From Sphingomicrobium aestuariivivum (GTDB taxonomy: Bacteria; Pseudomonadota; Alphaproteobacteria; Sphingomonadales; Sphingomonadaceae): 64,000 nucleotides of DNA. The stretch is from contig NZ_CP102629.1 of the NCBI RefSeq assembly GCF_024721585.1, positions 372,001 to 436,000 on the forward strand, given 5' to 3'. This document shows positions 7,738 through 16,841 of this stretch, piece by piece; the stretch's first letter is position 1; the number at the start of each line of letters is the position of its first letter. The translations under genes and the position numbers were made by a program. Under the pieces are notes generated by a model. It did not search any database, was not told the origin of the DNA, and worked only from the letters and a program-made list of their open reading frames with translations.

Positions 7738-8652
7738 ATGGCCAAGACTGCGGCACTATCGATCCCCTCGACCGGCGGTGAGGACGGCCTCAACCGCTAT
7801 CTGACGGAGATCAAGAAGTTCCCCATCCTCACGCCCGAGGACGAGTTCATGCTCGCCGTGCGCTGGAAGGAACAGGGCGACACCGAGGCGGCCGCGCAGC
7901 TCGTCAACTCGCACCTTCGCCTCGTCGCCAAGATCGCGATGGGTTATCGCGGCTACGGCCTGCCCGTCTCCGAGCTCATCTCCGAAGGCAATATCGGCCT
8001 CATGCAGGGGGTGAAGAAATTCGATCCCGACCGCGGTTTCCGCCTCGCTACCTATGCGATGTGGTGGATCCGCGCCTCGATACAGGAATTCATCCTGCGC
8101 TCGTGGAGCCTCGTGAAGATGGGCACCACCGCGGCACAGAAGAAGCTGTTCTTCAACCTCAGGCGGATGAAGAACCAGATCGAGGCCTTCGAGGAAGGCG
8201 ACCTCCATCCCGACGATGTGAAGAAGATCGCCACTGAACTGGGTGTTTCCGAAGATGATGTCGTATCGATGAACCGCCGGATGGCGCGCGGTGGCGACAG
8301 TTCGCTCAACGCGCCGATGCGTGCTGGCGACGAGGATGGCGAGTCGCAGTGGATGGACCTTCTCCACTCCGAAGACCCGCTGCAGGACGAGATCGTCGCC
8401 GACGAGGAAGAAAAGCAGGTCCGCCACGAACTGCTGATGCAGGCGATGGACGCGCTGAATGATCGAGAGAAGCACATCCTCACCGAGCGTCGCCTCTCGG
8501 AGAACCCGAAGACGCTCGAGGACCTTAGCCAGGTCTATGGCGTGAGCCGCGAACGCATCCGCCAGATCGAGGTGCGCGCCTTCGAGAAGTTGCAGGCCGC
8601 GCTCGTCAAGATGGCCGAGGAACAGCGCTACCTCATCGACGACGCCGCCTGA
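7738..8652 (+). CDS. rpoH: RNA polymerase heat-shock sigma factor RpoH (sigma-32)
   Basis: Directs RNA polymerase to heat-shock promoters. The 304-residue protein has sigma region 2 (about 50-120, with the WWIRASIQEFIL core), the RpoH box QKKLFFNLRR starting at residue 134, which marks this family and separates it from RpoD and RpoS, and region 4 with the helix-turn-helix TLEDLSQVYGVSRERIRQIE near the C-terminus. The start is the ATG at 7738 because AGGAG precedes it by five bases; the open frame reaches back to 7690 without a ribosome site. A 9-bp hairpin lies in the leader. The gene ends four bases before the convergent HAD gene. Alphaproteobacteria often have two rpoH copies; only one is here. 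Confidence 0.96.
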   Translation: MAKTAALSIPSTGGEDGLNRYLTEIKKFPILTPEDEFMLAVRWKEQGDTEAAAQLVNSHLRLVAKIAMGYRGYGLPVSELISEGNIGLMQGVKKFDPDRGFRLATYAMWWIRASIQEFILRSWSLVKMGTTAAQKKLFFNLRRMKNQIEAFEEGDLHPDDVKKIATELGVSEDDVVSMNRRMARGGDSSLNAPMRAGDEDGESQWMDLLHSEDPLQDEIVADEEEKQVRHELLMQAMDALNDREKHILTERRLSENPKTLEDLSQVYGVSRERIRQIEVRAFEKLQAALVKMAEEQRYLIDDAA

Positions 8653-8656
8653 GGCG

Positions 8657-9448
8657 CTAGAGACCCGATACCGTCATCAAGGGGCGCCAGTTTTCGAACT
8701 CGGCGCCCCATTTGTATTCCGCATGGCCGACGCCGGCGGTGACAAGCACCCCCGCCATCCCCATGCGGCAGGCACCCCACATGTCGGTCGCCGGATTGTC
8801 GCCGACCATGACGCAATCGGCGGGGTCGGGGTCGCCCGCGAGCTTCAGCGCGTGATTGTAGATCGGCCGATGGGGCTTGCCGTAGAATTGCACGCGTCCG
8901 CCTCGCGCCGCGACCTCGTCGGCCAGCGCGCCCGCGCAGACGACTTCCTCGCCGCGGTGGATAACGATGCGGTCGGGATTGAGGCAATGGACGAGGAGGT
9001 CGCGCTCGACCCAATCAGCGATCTCTTCCTCATATTCGGACACGTCGGAGCGATATTCGTCGAGCCCCGTCAGCGCAATCTCGTCGACCGGCTCGCCGGC
9101 ATCGGCGATGTCGACGCCATGGGCGATGAGGTCCTCATGGTCCCAGCGGCTGCCCGCGAAGCCAACCTTGCGCGGCGGATGGGTCAGCGCCTCGATGCCT
9201 GCCTGCCCGCTCGACGTCAGATGATCCCAGCAGTGGCGCGGCAGCCCCATGTCGACAAGGTCCGCCTCGACGCGGTCCGCAGGGCGCGGGGCGTTGGTGA
9301 CGATGATGATCGTCCGCCCCTCACCCTTCCAGCGGCTGAAGCGCCGGGCCACCCCCGGAAATAGCCGCGCGCCATCGTGGATCACCCCCCAGACGTCGCA
9401 CAGGATCGTGCGATAGCGCGCCGACAGCGCGTCGAGATCGTCGCTCAT
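8657..9448 (-). CDS. HAD-superfamily hydrolase, class IIA (NagD-like, TIGR01459 type)
   Basis: Predicted phosphatase of 263 residues. The nucleophile motif is CDVWGVIHDG (Asp18), where the second Asp of the usual DxDxT/V is moved as in this subfamily. Motif II is IIVTNAPRP, motif III is YGKPHRPIY, and motif IV is MVGDNPATDM. The cap between motifs II and III has the class IIA size. The substrate is unknown; NagD relatives act on nucleotides and sugar phosphates. Its ATG overlaps the stop of the upstream symporter by four bases (ATGA), so both are translated from one message. It converges with rpoH, with only four bases between them. Confidence 0.85.
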   Translation of the reverse strand: MSDDLDALSARYRTILCDVWGVIHDGARLFPGVARRFSRWKGEGRTIIIVTNAPRPADRVEADLVDMGLPRHCWDHLTSSGQAGIEALTHPPRKVGFAGSRWDHEDLIAHGVDIADAGEPVDEIALTGLDEYRSDVSEYEEEIADWVERDLLVHCLNPDRIVIHRGEEVVCAGALADEVAARGGRVQFYGKPHRPIYNHALKLAGDPDPADCVMVGDNPATDMWGACRMGMAGVLVTAGVGHAEYKWGAEFENWRPLMTVSGL

Positions 9449-10749
9449 GCCGTCTGCAGGTCGGACAGTTCGCTGTCTTCCTCATGCCCCTTCGACACCA
9501 CCGTCGCGGCGGCAAGGTCGCCGGTGACATTCAACGTCGTGCGGCACATGTCGAGCAGGCGGTCGACGCCGAGCACGATGCCGATCCCCTCGGGCGGCAC
9601 GCCGACCATCGCGAGGATGAGCGCCACCACCGGCAGCGAGCCCGCAGGCACACCCGCCGTCCCGATACCGCCGAGGATACACATCAGGAGGACGATCACC
9701 TGCTGGCCCATCGTCAGCTCGACCCCGAAGAATTGGGCGAGGAAGAGCACGGTGATACCCTCGAAGATGGCGGTGCCGTTCTGGTTGGCGGTCGCCCCGA
9801 TGGTCAGCACGAAGCGCGCTGGCGCCCGCGGAAGCTTCAAATTCTCGTCGGCGACCTTGAGCGCATAGGGCAGCGTGGCGTTGGAGCTGGCGGTCGAGAA
9901 GGCGATCAGCATCGCCTCGCGCACGTTCTTGAAGAACCAGACGGGGCTGACCCCGCCCCAAAAGCGCAGGACCAGCGGATAGACCACGAACATGTGGAGG
10001 CCGAGCGCAAGCAGTACGACCAGCACATAGGCACCGAGGCGGACGAGGATGTCCCAACCGAAGGCCGAGGCGAGGTTGAACATGAAGCAGGCGATGGCGA
10101 TGGGCGCGAGGCGGATCACCCACATGATGAGCTTCATGGTGACGTGGAAGACGCCCTCGATGCCCTTCTGGAGGATCTCGGCCTGGGGGGAGTCGGTGAA
10201 CAGGAGGCCGATGCCGAAGAAGAGCGCGAAGAACATCACCGCGAGGATGTCGTTGGCGCTCATCGCGGCGAAGACGTTCGACGGGATGATGGCGAGCAAA
10301 GCATCGAGCCCGCTCGGGGTCTCGGCATTACGGCTGATGATCGCACCCGCATTGTCGCGCGCGTCGTTGAGCAGGGCCTCGGCGATCTCGCGATCGACGC
10401 CGGCGCCCGGCTGGAAGATGTTGGCGACCGCGAGCGCCAGTACCACCGCCACGCCCGAGACGATCACGGTGAAGGCGAGCGTGCGCAGGCCGACGCGCTT
10501 CAGGGAGCGCGCATCGCCCATCTCCGCGATCCCGACGACAAGGGCGGAAAAGAGGAGCGGGATGACCAGCATGAAGAGGAGGCGCAGGAAGATCTGCCCC
10601 ACGAAGCCGGTGACATTGCTGACCGTGTCGACCCAGCCCGCATCGGCGGCGGTCAGGTAGACGGTGAGGCCCGCGCCGAGGCCGAGCAGGAAGCCGATCA
10701 GCATCTGCCAGTGAAGGGCGAGCCGCCCGGTCTTCAAAGTCGCGTCCAT
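9445..10749 (-). CDS. Dicarboxylate/amino acid:cation symporter (DAACS family)
   Basis: Inner-membrane sodium- or proton-coupled carrier for C4-dicarboxylates or acidic amino acids (GltP/DctA relatives). The 434-residue sequence shows about eight hydrophobic segments, the serine-rich re-entrant loop FSTASSNATLPYALK in the C-terminal half, and the transport motif GATANQNGTAIFEG with the Asn and Gly residues that bind cation and substrate. A long hydrophilic loop around residues 115-150 precedes it. Which substrate is used cannot be read from the sequence. It is coupled to the HAD hydrolase by an ATGA overlap. Confidence 0.9.
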   Translation of the reverse strand: MDATLKTGRLALHWQMLIGFLLGLGAGLTVYLTAADAGWVDTVSNVTGFVGQIFLRLLFMLVIPLLFSALVVGIAEMGDARSLKRVGLRTLAFTVIVSGVAVVLALAVANIFQPGAGVDREIAEALLNDARDNAGAIISRNAETPSGLDALLAIIPSNVFAAMSANDILAVMFFALFFGIGLLFTDSPQAEILQKGIEGVFHVTMKLIMWVIRLAPIAIACFMFNLASAFGWDILVRLGAYVLVVLLALGLHMFVVYPLVLRFWGGVSPVWFFKNVREAMLIAFSTASSNATLPYALKVADENLKLPRAPARFVLTIGATANQNGTAIFEGITVLFLAQFFGVELTMGQQVIVLLMCILGGIGTAGVPAGSLPVVALILAMVGVPPEGIGIVLGVDRLLDMCRTTLNVTGDLAAATVVSKGHEEDSELSDLQTA

Positions 10750-10819
10750 CGCGTGGGTCCCCCGAATTGGATTTGCGCCTAGCTAGAGCGCATGCGGCCC
10801 TGCCGGGTCAACCGCCTGC

Positions 10820-11443
10820 TCAACCGGCGTATGCATATTCGCCGCCACGCGCGAGCGCGCGCTGGTAGGCAGGGCGCTCGTGGCACTGCTTCAGCCAGCG
10901 CAGGATGTTGGGATAGCGCTCGTCCAGCCCCGCGCGCGCCTGCGCGGCTTCGAGCGGGAAGCTCATCATCATGTCGGCGGCGGTGAGGTCGGCGCCCGCG
11001 AACCAATCGCGCTGTTCCAGTTCCTTGTCGAGGAAGGCGAAATGCTCGGCGAGCATGCCCATCACCGGCTTTTTCGCGGGCTTTCCGAGGAGGCCGAGGC
11101 GATTGACGATCAGCATGCCGAACAGGGGCGGCATCAGCGAACCCTCGGCATAGTGCATGTAGAAATGATAGTGGCGCGCCAGCACGGGGCTTTCGGGCGC
11201 GCCATAGCGACCGCGCTCGGCCACGAGATGCTCCATGATCGCGCCCGTTTCTGCCAGCACCACCTCGCCCTCCTCGATGAGCGGCGACTTGCCCAGCGGG
11301 TGGATCGCCTTGAGGCTGTCGGGGGCACGCATCGTCTTGGGGTGGCGCTCGTAGCGCTTCACTTCATATTCGAGCCCCAGTTCCTCAAGCAGCCAGAGGA
11401 TGCGCTGCGAACGGCTGTTTTCGAGATGGTGGACGATGATCAT
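10820..11443 (-). CDS. Glutathione S-transferase family protein
   Basis: Predicted cytosolic GST of 207 residues from the ATG at 11443 (MIIVHHLENSRSQRIL). The thioredoxin-like N-terminal domain has the Ser/Arg-rich turn NSRSQRILWLLEEL, the cis-Pro motif KSPLIEEG and the glutathione gamma-glutamyl contact AETGAIMEHL. The all-helical C-terminal domain (about 85-205) carries the N-capping motif FAGADLTAADMMM. The sequence upstream of 11443 stays open but overlaps the divergent MFS gene and is not coding. The substrate is unknown. The GST and MFS genes are divergent and share a gap of about 70 bp, which suggests a possible link in detoxification and efflux. Confidence 0.88.
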   Translation of the reverse strand: MIIVHHLENSRSQRILWLLEELGLEYEVKRYERHPKTMRAPDSLKAIHPLGKSPLIEEGEVVLAETGAIMEHLVAERGRYGAPESPVLARHYHFYMHYAEGSLMPPLFGMLIVNRLGLLGKPAKKPVMGMLAEHFAFLDKELEQRDWFAGADLTAADMMMSFPLEAAQARAGLDERYPNILRWLKQCHERPAYQRALARGGEYAYAG

Positions 11444-11513
11444 GGCCGGGCTCCGGTTCGTTTCATTTGCGAACCGTGTTGCATGTTCCGCCCCGATGCG
11501 CCAGCACCGGTCG

Positions 11514-12776
11514 ATGGACGCTAGGCCTGCCATCACACAGACCGCTGCCGCCCGACGCGGCACGCACGAGATCGTCGCGCTGCTCGCGGGGATGATGGCG
11601 ATGAACGCGCTGGCGCTCGACACCATGCTCCCCGCCCTGCCCGCGATCGGCAGCGATCTCGGCATCGCGGAGGCCAACCGCACCCAGCTCGTCATCGTCG
11701 CTTACATGTTCGGTTTCGGGGCGAGCCAGATGCTGTGGGGGCCGCTCGCCGACCGCTTCGGGCGCCGCCCGATCCTGCTCGCGGGCGTGTCGCTCTACAT
11801 CCTGTTCGGCATGCTCGCCGCCGCGGCCAGCGACTTCACGCTGCTCATCGCCGCGCGCTTCCTGATGGGTGCCTGCGGCGCGGTCAGCCGGGTCCTCGTC
11901 CTCGCCATCGTGCGCGACCTCTACGAGGGCGAGGAGATGGCGCGGATCATGAGCCTGACGCAGATGACCTTCATGGTCGTGCCGGTCATCGCGCCAAGCC
12001 TCGGGCAGGCAATCCTGTCGGTGGGACCCTGGCGCGCGATCTTCTACGGGCTCGCCGCTTATGGCGTGCTGCTCTTTATCTGGAGCGCCCTTCGCCTACC
12101 CGAAACGCTGCACCCCGAATATCGCCGCGAAATCCGCCTCTCGACCATCGCGCAAGGGATCGCCATCACCGCGACCGACCGGCTGTCGCTCGGCTACACG
12201 ATGGCGCTCACCGCCGTCTTCACCACGCTCGTCGCCTATCTCGCCTCGATCCAGCAAATCGTCGGCGAGATTTTCGAGGCGACCGACCAGTTGGGCCTCG
12301 TCTTTGCCATGATCGCGGCGCCAATGGCGCTGGCGAGCTTCACCAACAGCCGCATCGTGCAGCGTTTCGGACTGCGCCGTGTCGGTCACATCGGGCTCAT
12401 CGCCTTTCTCGGCGCGGCTATGCTGCACCTTGGCTGGCACTTCCTGTTCGGCTCCAGCCTTGCGAGTTTCATCACTTTCATGGCGCTGGTGCTTACCGCC
12501 TTTGCCTTCACGACGAGCAATTTCGGCACGCTCGCTATGACCAACATGGCCAGCGTGGCCGGCACCGCCAGTTCAGTCCAGGGCACGTCGAGCACGATCG
12601 GCGCAGCATTGCTCGGCTTTGCCATCGGGCAGGCCTTCGACGGCACGCTGACGCCCTTCCTCGTCGGCATCGCGCTGGCGGGGGTCGCCGCGCTCCTCAT
12701 CACCCTCGCCACCGAACGGGGCAAGCTGTTCCAGCGGCGCTACTGTCCGCTGCCTCCCCTGCCCGCCGACCAGTAA
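11514..12776 (+). CDS. MFS multidrug efflux transporter, Bcr/CflA type
   Basis: Twelve-helix major facilitator predicted to pump drugs out by proton antiport. The first helix carries ALDTMLPALPAIGSDLG, typical of DHA1 Bcr/CflA transporters. The loop 2-3 signature GPLADRFGRRPILLAG is intact, and motif C-like GxxxGP residues occur around APSLGQAIL. From the ATG at 11514 it has 420 residues. An in-frame ATG at 11496 would add six, and neither has a strong ribosome site. The C-terminus ends in a short hydrophilic tail with several prolines. It is divergent from the GST gene. A bidirectional-looking hairpin (12804-12827) lies between it and recA. Confidence 0.87.
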   Translation: MDARPAITQTAAARRGTHEIVALLAGMMAMNALALDTMLPALPAIGSDLGIAEANRTQLVIVAYMFGFGASQMLWGPLADRFGRRPILLAGVSLYILFGMLAAAASDFTLLIAARFLMGACGAVSRVLVLAIVRDLYEGEEMARIMSLTQMTFMVVPVIAPSLGQAILSVGPWRAIFYGLAAYGVLLFIWSALRLPETLHPEYRREIRLSTIAQGIAITATDRLSLGYTMALTAVFTTLVAYLASIQQIVGEIFEATDQLGLVFAMIAAPMALASFTNSRIVQRFGLRRVGHIGLIAFLGAAMLHLGWHFLFGSSLASFITFMALVLTAFAFTTSNFGTLAMTNMASVAGTASSVQGTSSTIGAALLGFAIGQAFDGTLTPFLVGIALAGVAALLITLATERGKLFQRRYCPLPPLPADQ

Positions 12777-12794
12777 TCCACCGGCCGCGAGCCC

Positions 12795-12827
12795 AAGAAA
12801 AAAGGGCCCGGCGCGAACGCCAGGCCC
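12795..12827 (-). terminator. Rho-independent terminator of recA
   Basis: Read leftward, a 10-bp stem with one mismatch closes a TTCG tetraloop and is followed by TTTTTTCTT. Stem arms are 12804-12813 and 12818-12827. The UUCG loop and the long T tract make it one of the strongest terminators in the window. In the rightward direction it could also slow read-through from the MFS gene, but the T tract is weak there. Confidence 0.88.
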
Positions 12828-12854
12828 TTCCTCATTCGCGGGGATGCGAAGTGA

Positions 12855-13931
12855 CTATTCGGCGTCGGACTCGGGGCCCGTCATCATGGCCTCCTCGACC
12901 TCGTCCTTCTTCTGGCCGCGGATCGCGGCTTCGATCTGGTCGGCGATCTCGGGATTTTCCTTGAGGAACTTCTTGGCGTTCTCGCGGCCCTGCCCGATGC
13001 GGGTCGAGTCGTAGCTGAACCAGCTACCCGACTTGTCGACGAGACCGGCCTTGACGCCGAGGTCGAGCACTTCGCCCATCTTCGAGACGCCCTCGCCATA
13101 CATGATGTCGAATTCGACCTGCTTGAAGGGCGGCGCGACCTTGTTCTTCACCACCTTCACGCGGGTCGCGTTGCCGATGATGTCGTCGCGGTCCTTGATC
13201 TGGCCGGTACGGCGGATGTCGAGGCGGACCGACGCGTAGAACTTCAGTGCGTTACCGCCGGTCGTGGTCTCGGGGTTGCCGTACATCACGCCGATCTTCA
13301 TGCGCACCTGGTTGATGAAGATGACGGTGGTCTTCGACCGGTTGATCGAGCCGGTCAGCTTGCGCAGCGCCTGGCTCATCAGGCGGGCCTGGAGGCCGAC
13401 GTGGCTGTCGCCCATCTCGCCCTCGATTTCGGCACGCGGCACGAGCGCGGCGACCGAATCGACCACCAGCACGTCGATGGCGTTCGAGCGTACCAACGTG
13501 TCGGTGATCTCGAGCGCCTGCTCGCCCGTGTCGGGCTGCGAGACGATCAGCTCGTCGATGTCGACACCGAGCTTCTTGGCATAGACGGGGTCGAGCGCAT
13601 GCTCGGCGTCAACGAAGGCGGCGGTGCCGCCCATCTTCTGCGCCTCGGCGATGGCATGGAGCGCGAGCGTGGTCTTGCCCGAGCTTTCCGGCCCGTAGAT
13701 CTCGATGATGCGCCCGCGCGGCAGGCCGCCGACGCCAAGCGCGATGTCGAGTCCGAGGCTGCCGGTGGAGATGGTCTCGATCTCGATCTTCTCGCGGCTG
13801 CCAAGCTTCATCGCCGAGCCCTTGCCGAACGCGCGGTCGATCTGCGCGAGTGCGGCATCGAGCGCCTTCTGACGGTCGCTGTCCATTTTATCGTCCTTCG
13901 ATTTCACGACTTTCAGCTGCGCTGCCATCAT
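12855..13931 (-). CDS. recA: Recombinase RecA
   Basis: ATP-dependent strand-exchange protein and LexA co-protease. From the ATG at 13931 (MMAAQLKVV) it has 358 residues, close to the usual length. Visible are the Walker [12 protein letters not shown], the catalytic Glu segment VDAEHALDP, Walker [11 protein letters not shown], loop L1 [11 protein letters not shown] and loop L2 [22 protein letters not shown]. The C-terminal tail is acidic ([16 protein letters not shown]). The start is supported by AAAGGGG just upstream; a second ATG follows immediately. An SOS box of the alphaproteobacterial type overlaps the candidate -35, and a strong terminator follows the gene, so recA is a single-gene unit. 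Confidence 0.98.
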   Translation of the reverse strand: MMAAQLKVVKSKDDKMDSDRQKALDAALAQIDRAFGKGSAMKLGSREKIEIETISTGSLGLDIALGVGGLPRGRIIEIYGPESSGKTTLALHAIAEAQKMGGTAAFVDAEHALDPVYAKKLGVDIDELIVSQPDTGEQALEITDTLVRSNAIDVLVVDSVAALVPRAEIEGEMGDSHVGLQARLMSQALRKLTGSINRSKTTVIFINQVRMKIGVMYGNPETTTGGNALKFYASVRLDIRRTGQIKDRDDIIGNATRVKVVKNKVAPPFKQVEFDIMYGEGVSKMGEVLDLGVKAGLVDKSGSWFSYDSTRIGQGRENAKKFLKENPEIADQIEAAIRGQKKDEVEEAMMTGPESDAE

Positions 13932-13980
13932 CCATCCCCTTTCGTCAACAGAAGGGCTCCAAAAGCCCTGCGATGGGGAT

Positions 13981-14018
13981 GCTGTACCCACTTTGTTCCG
14001 CAAGAACAAGGGGGGAAC
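13981..14018 (-). promoter_or_regulatory. recA promoter with LexA (SOS) box
   Basis: On the minus strand GTTC-CCCCCTT-GTTC (14004-14018) matches the alphaproteobacterial LexA site GTTC-N7-GTTC exactly. Its second half overlaps a candidate -35 TTGTTC (14004-14009), which is 17 bases from a -10 TACAGC (13981-13986). LexA bound here would block polymerase. The predicted leader contains a small 6-bp hairpin (13953-13969) without a T tract. Confidence 0.82.
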
Positions 14019-14033
14019 GTTAAAAGGGTGAAA

Positions 14034-14390
14034 CTATTGCGCGAGCGTGGCTTCGATGACCGGTTCGACACGGTCCATCGTGAAGGGCTTGGCAAGAGTC
14101 GGGGTCGAGAGGAAATCGGCGGGCGGCTCGGTCACATGTCCGCCGGTTGCCAGCGCGAAGGGGATACCGCGTTCGCGCAGCGCCTCGGCCACCGGCCACA
14201 CCGGCTCGCCGCCGAGATTGACGTCGAGGATGGCCATGTCGAAACCGCCCTTCTCGACCGCTGCCATCGCTTCCGCGACGCTTTCGCAAGACGCGGCCAC
14301 CTGGTGGCCGAGCGCGTCGAGAAAGTCCTCGAGCATCATGGCGATGAGGGGCTCGTCCTCGACGACGAGAATGTTTCGCGGATGGGTCAT
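14034..14390 (-). CDS. Single-domain response regulator (FATGYD-like)
   Basis: Stand-alone receiver of 118 residues (MTHPRNILVVEDEP) with acidic residues Glu11/Asp12, phospho-acceptor Asp56 in AILDVNLGG, and Lys in LAKPFTMD. The segment after strand 4 reads PFALATGGH, a variant of the FATGYD motif that marks a group of alphaproteobacterial orphan receivers. The usual Tyr-Asp is Gly-His here. There is no output domain. It lies 50 bp after cckA on the same strand, so it may be cotranscribed and could draw phosphate from CckA or another kinase. That partner is inferred only from position. Confidence 0.83.
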   Translation of the reverse strand: MTHPRNILVVEDEPLIAMMLEDFLDALGHQVAASCESVAEAMAAVEKGGFDMAILDVNLGGEPVWPVAEALRERGIPFALATGGHVTEPPADFLSTPTLAKPFTMDRVEPVIEATLAQ

Positions 14391-14440
14391 CGACGTAGCG
14401 TTATCGCGCCGCGGGCGCGCCGCCAAGTCCAATCGTTACG

Positions 14441-16840
14441 CTATTGCTTGCCCTGCTCCTTGGCGAGCACCTCGCGCACCGCCTCGGCGAGCTCCTGCAC
14501 CGAGAAGGGCTTGGGCAGGAAATCGACATTGTCGATGTCGATCGACTTCCTCAATTGCTCTTCTGCATAGCCGGACATGAAGAGGATCGGCAGGCCCGGA
14601 CGATCCTTGCGCGCCTCGCGCCCCATCGTCGGCCCGTCCATCATCGGCATGACCACGTCGGAGACGAGGAGCGCGATATCCTGCTCCTCGTTTTCGAGGA
14701 TCTCGAGTGCTTCCTCGCCATTGTTGGCGGTCAGCACGGTATAGCCGTGGCGGGTGAGCGCGCGCTCGGCCACCGTGCGGACCATCGGCTCGTCCTCGAC
14801 GAGGAGGATGGTGCCCTGCCCCCACAGCTCTTCCTCATTCTCTTCCTTGGGCTTGGCGCCGGCGCGCGGCCGGTCGTCCTCGGCGACCTCGTGGACGGGA
14901 AGGTAGATGACGAAGCTGGTGCCCTCGCCGACCTTGGAATCGGCGAAGATGTAGCCCCCCGACTGCTTGACGATGCCGTAGACGGTCGAGAGCCCGAGGC
15001 CGGTGCCCTTGCCCACTTCCTTGGTCGTGAAGAAAGGCTCGAAGATCTTGCCGAGCACGGCGGGCGGGATGCCCGAGCCGGTGTCGGAGATGCTGAGCGC
15101 CGAATAGTCGGCGATGGGAAGGATCTCGCTGCCGAGGTCGGCGACCTGGTCGGCGCGCACCTTGTAGGTCTGGATGGTGAGGATGCCCCCGCCTTTCTCC
15201 ATCATCGCGTCGCGCGCGTTGACGGCGAGGTTGACGATGACCTGTTCGAGCTGCCCGGGGTCGGCGCGCACGAGGCCGACGTCGCGGCCGTGCTTGACCT
15301 TGAGTTCGACCGTCTCGCCGAGGAGGCGCTTCAACAGGTGGCTAACCTCGGCGACCACGTCGGCGAGTTGGAGCACCTGCGGGCGCAGCGTCTGCTGGCG
15401 CGAGAAAGCGAGGAGCTGGCGCGTGAGGCCCGCGGCACGGTTGGAGTTCGACTTGATCTGCTGGATGTCGCCATAGTCGCTGTCGCCCGGCGTATGGCGC
15501 ATCAGCATGAGGTCGCAGTGACCGATGATGGCGGTGAGGATGTTGTTGAAATCGTGCGCCACGCCGCCCGCGAGCTGGCCCACCGCCTGCATCTTGGTGG
15601 CCTGCGCGATCTGGCGCTTGAGCTTGGCCTCCTCGCTATTGTCCTTGAGGAGGAGGAGCACGGCGGCGTCGCCGATACCGCGGAGCCCCGCGACGGTCAG
15701 TGCGACAGGCTCCTTGGGGTTCTTCGACAGGCGCACCGCGATATCGCCCGACATGGCGGGGCCGCGGGCATGGCGGCGCACGGTGTCGGCGACGATCCCC
15801 TTGTCTTCCTTGACGACGAGGTCGCCCGGATAGGAGACGCGCGCCTCGCCCACCCCGCCCGCCTGGCGGAAGGCGGCGTTCATGGTGAGGAAGCGGCCGT
15901 CGCGGTCGACCAGTGCGAGGCCGAGCGGAAGGAGTTCGATCAGCGCCTGGACATTGTCGCTTGCCGCCGCGATGCCGCCGTCCTCGCGCGCCTCGAACAG
16001 GAGCAGCGTGCCCGCCCCGCCGTCGACGCTGGGGTCGATCGGGACATGGACGCCGCGAAGGGGCGTGCCAACTTCGCCTTCCTCGACGAGGTGCAGATAG
16101 CCGTCGTCGCGCTGCTCGAGCAGGTCGGCGAGCGTCGGCGTGCCGGTCGCCTTCTCGGGCAGGGCGCGCTGGACGAAGGGGCGATTGGCGGCCACGAGGC
16201 GGCCGCGATCGTCGATCAGCGCGGCCAGCACGCCCGCTGCGGCAAGACGGTCGCCGGTCTCGCCTGCCACCCGCTGGGCACTGACCTGGAGCCGGTCGGG
16301 TCGGCTGGCGGAGGGAAAGCGCCACAGGAGCAGCCGCTCGGTCCCCGCGCCGACGCGGACGATGTCGACATCGACCTTCTGGTCGCCGAGGCTGAGCTTG
16401 TCGCGCGCCGCTCCGTCGCGCAACGCCAGCGAACGCAGCGCTTCATGGGTATCGGCCCGCTCGGCCGCGAAGGGCTGGAGATGCTCGGAAAAGCGTTTGT
16501 CGAAGCGCGGGTTGGCGAGGAGCAGGCGCCCCTCGGCATCGGTCACCGCGGCGGCATCGGCGGCGAGCCGCAACGCCGCCCCCGCCAGCGCGAATTCCTC
16601 GGTCGGCGCGACCGGCACCAGCGCGGCAGCACCCGCCTCGGGCCGGCGCGACTGGTAGAGCGAGACCGCGCCGAAGAGGAAGGCACCGAAGAGGAACAGG
16701 CCGGCGGCCCACCCCGTGTCACCCTCGCCGAAATAGAGGACGGCGGCCGAGGCCAGCGCTGCACCGGCCAGCACCGGACCGAGCCATTGCTGGCTGGGTT
16801 CGAGCGGTTCGGCGGCCAGTGCAGCGTGGCGATCGAGCAT
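14441..16840 (-). CDS. cckA: Cell-cycle hybrid histidine kinase CckA
   Basis: Membrane-bound bifunctional kinase/phosphatase at the head of the CckA-ChpT-CtrA relay. The protein has 799 residues. Order: two transmembrane helices (about 19-37 and 44-62), PAS-like regions (about 85-190, 200-290, 295-400), the DHp helix with His429 in [20 protein letters not shown], a HATPase with N box [10 protein letters not shown] and glycine boxes DTGSGIP and GKGTGLGLS, a charged linker (about 655-675), and a receiver with Asp728 in [12 protein letters not shown]. The GGVAHDFNN helix is diagnostic for the CckA class. The start ATG at 16840 lies one base after the M13 peptidase stop, so both probably share a message. 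The receiver gene 14034-14390 follows. Confidence 0.93.
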   Translation of the reverse strand: MLDRHAALAAEPLEPSQQWLGPVLAGAALASAAVLYFGEGDTGWAAGLFLFGAFLFGAVSLYQSRRPEAGAAALVPVAPTEEFALAGAALRLAADAAAVTDAEGRLLLANPRFDKRFSEHLQPFAAERADTHEALRSLALRDGAARDKLSLGDQKVDVDIVRVGAGTERLLLWRFPSASRPDRLQVSAQRVAGETGDRLAAAGVLAALIDDRGRLVAANRPFVQRALPEKATGTPTLADLLEQRDDGYLHLVEEGEVGTPLRGVHVPIDPSVDGGAGTLLLFEAREDGGIAAASDNVQALIELLPLGLALVDRDGRFLTMNAAFRQAGGVGEARVSYPGDLVVKEDKGIVADTVRRHARGPAMSGDIAVRLSKNPKEPVALTVAGLRGIGDAAVLLLLKDNSEEAKLKRQIAQATKMQAVGQLAGGVAHDFNNILTAIIGHCDLMLMRHTPGDSDYGDIQQIKSNSNRAAGLTRQLLAFSRQQTLRPQVLQLADVVAEVSHLLKRLLGETVELKVKHGRDVGLVRADPGQLEQVIVNLAVNARDAMMEKGGGILTIQTYKVRADQVADLGSEILPIADYSALSISDTGSGIPPAVLGKIFEPFFTTKEVGKGTGLGLSTVYGIVKQSGGYIFADSKVGEGTSFVIYLPVHEVAEDDRPRAGAKPKEENEEELWGQGTILLVEDEPMVRTVAERALTRHGYTVLTANNGEEALEILENEEQDIALLVSDVVMPMMDGPTMGREARKDRPGLPILFMSGYAEEQLRKSIDIDNVDFLPKPFSVQELAEAVREVLAKEQGKQ

Positions 16841-16841
16841 C

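Noticed and set aside
13953-13969. Small hairpin in the recA leader as a possible attenuator
   Set aside because: Only 6 bp, no T tract and no alternative pairing that I can see.
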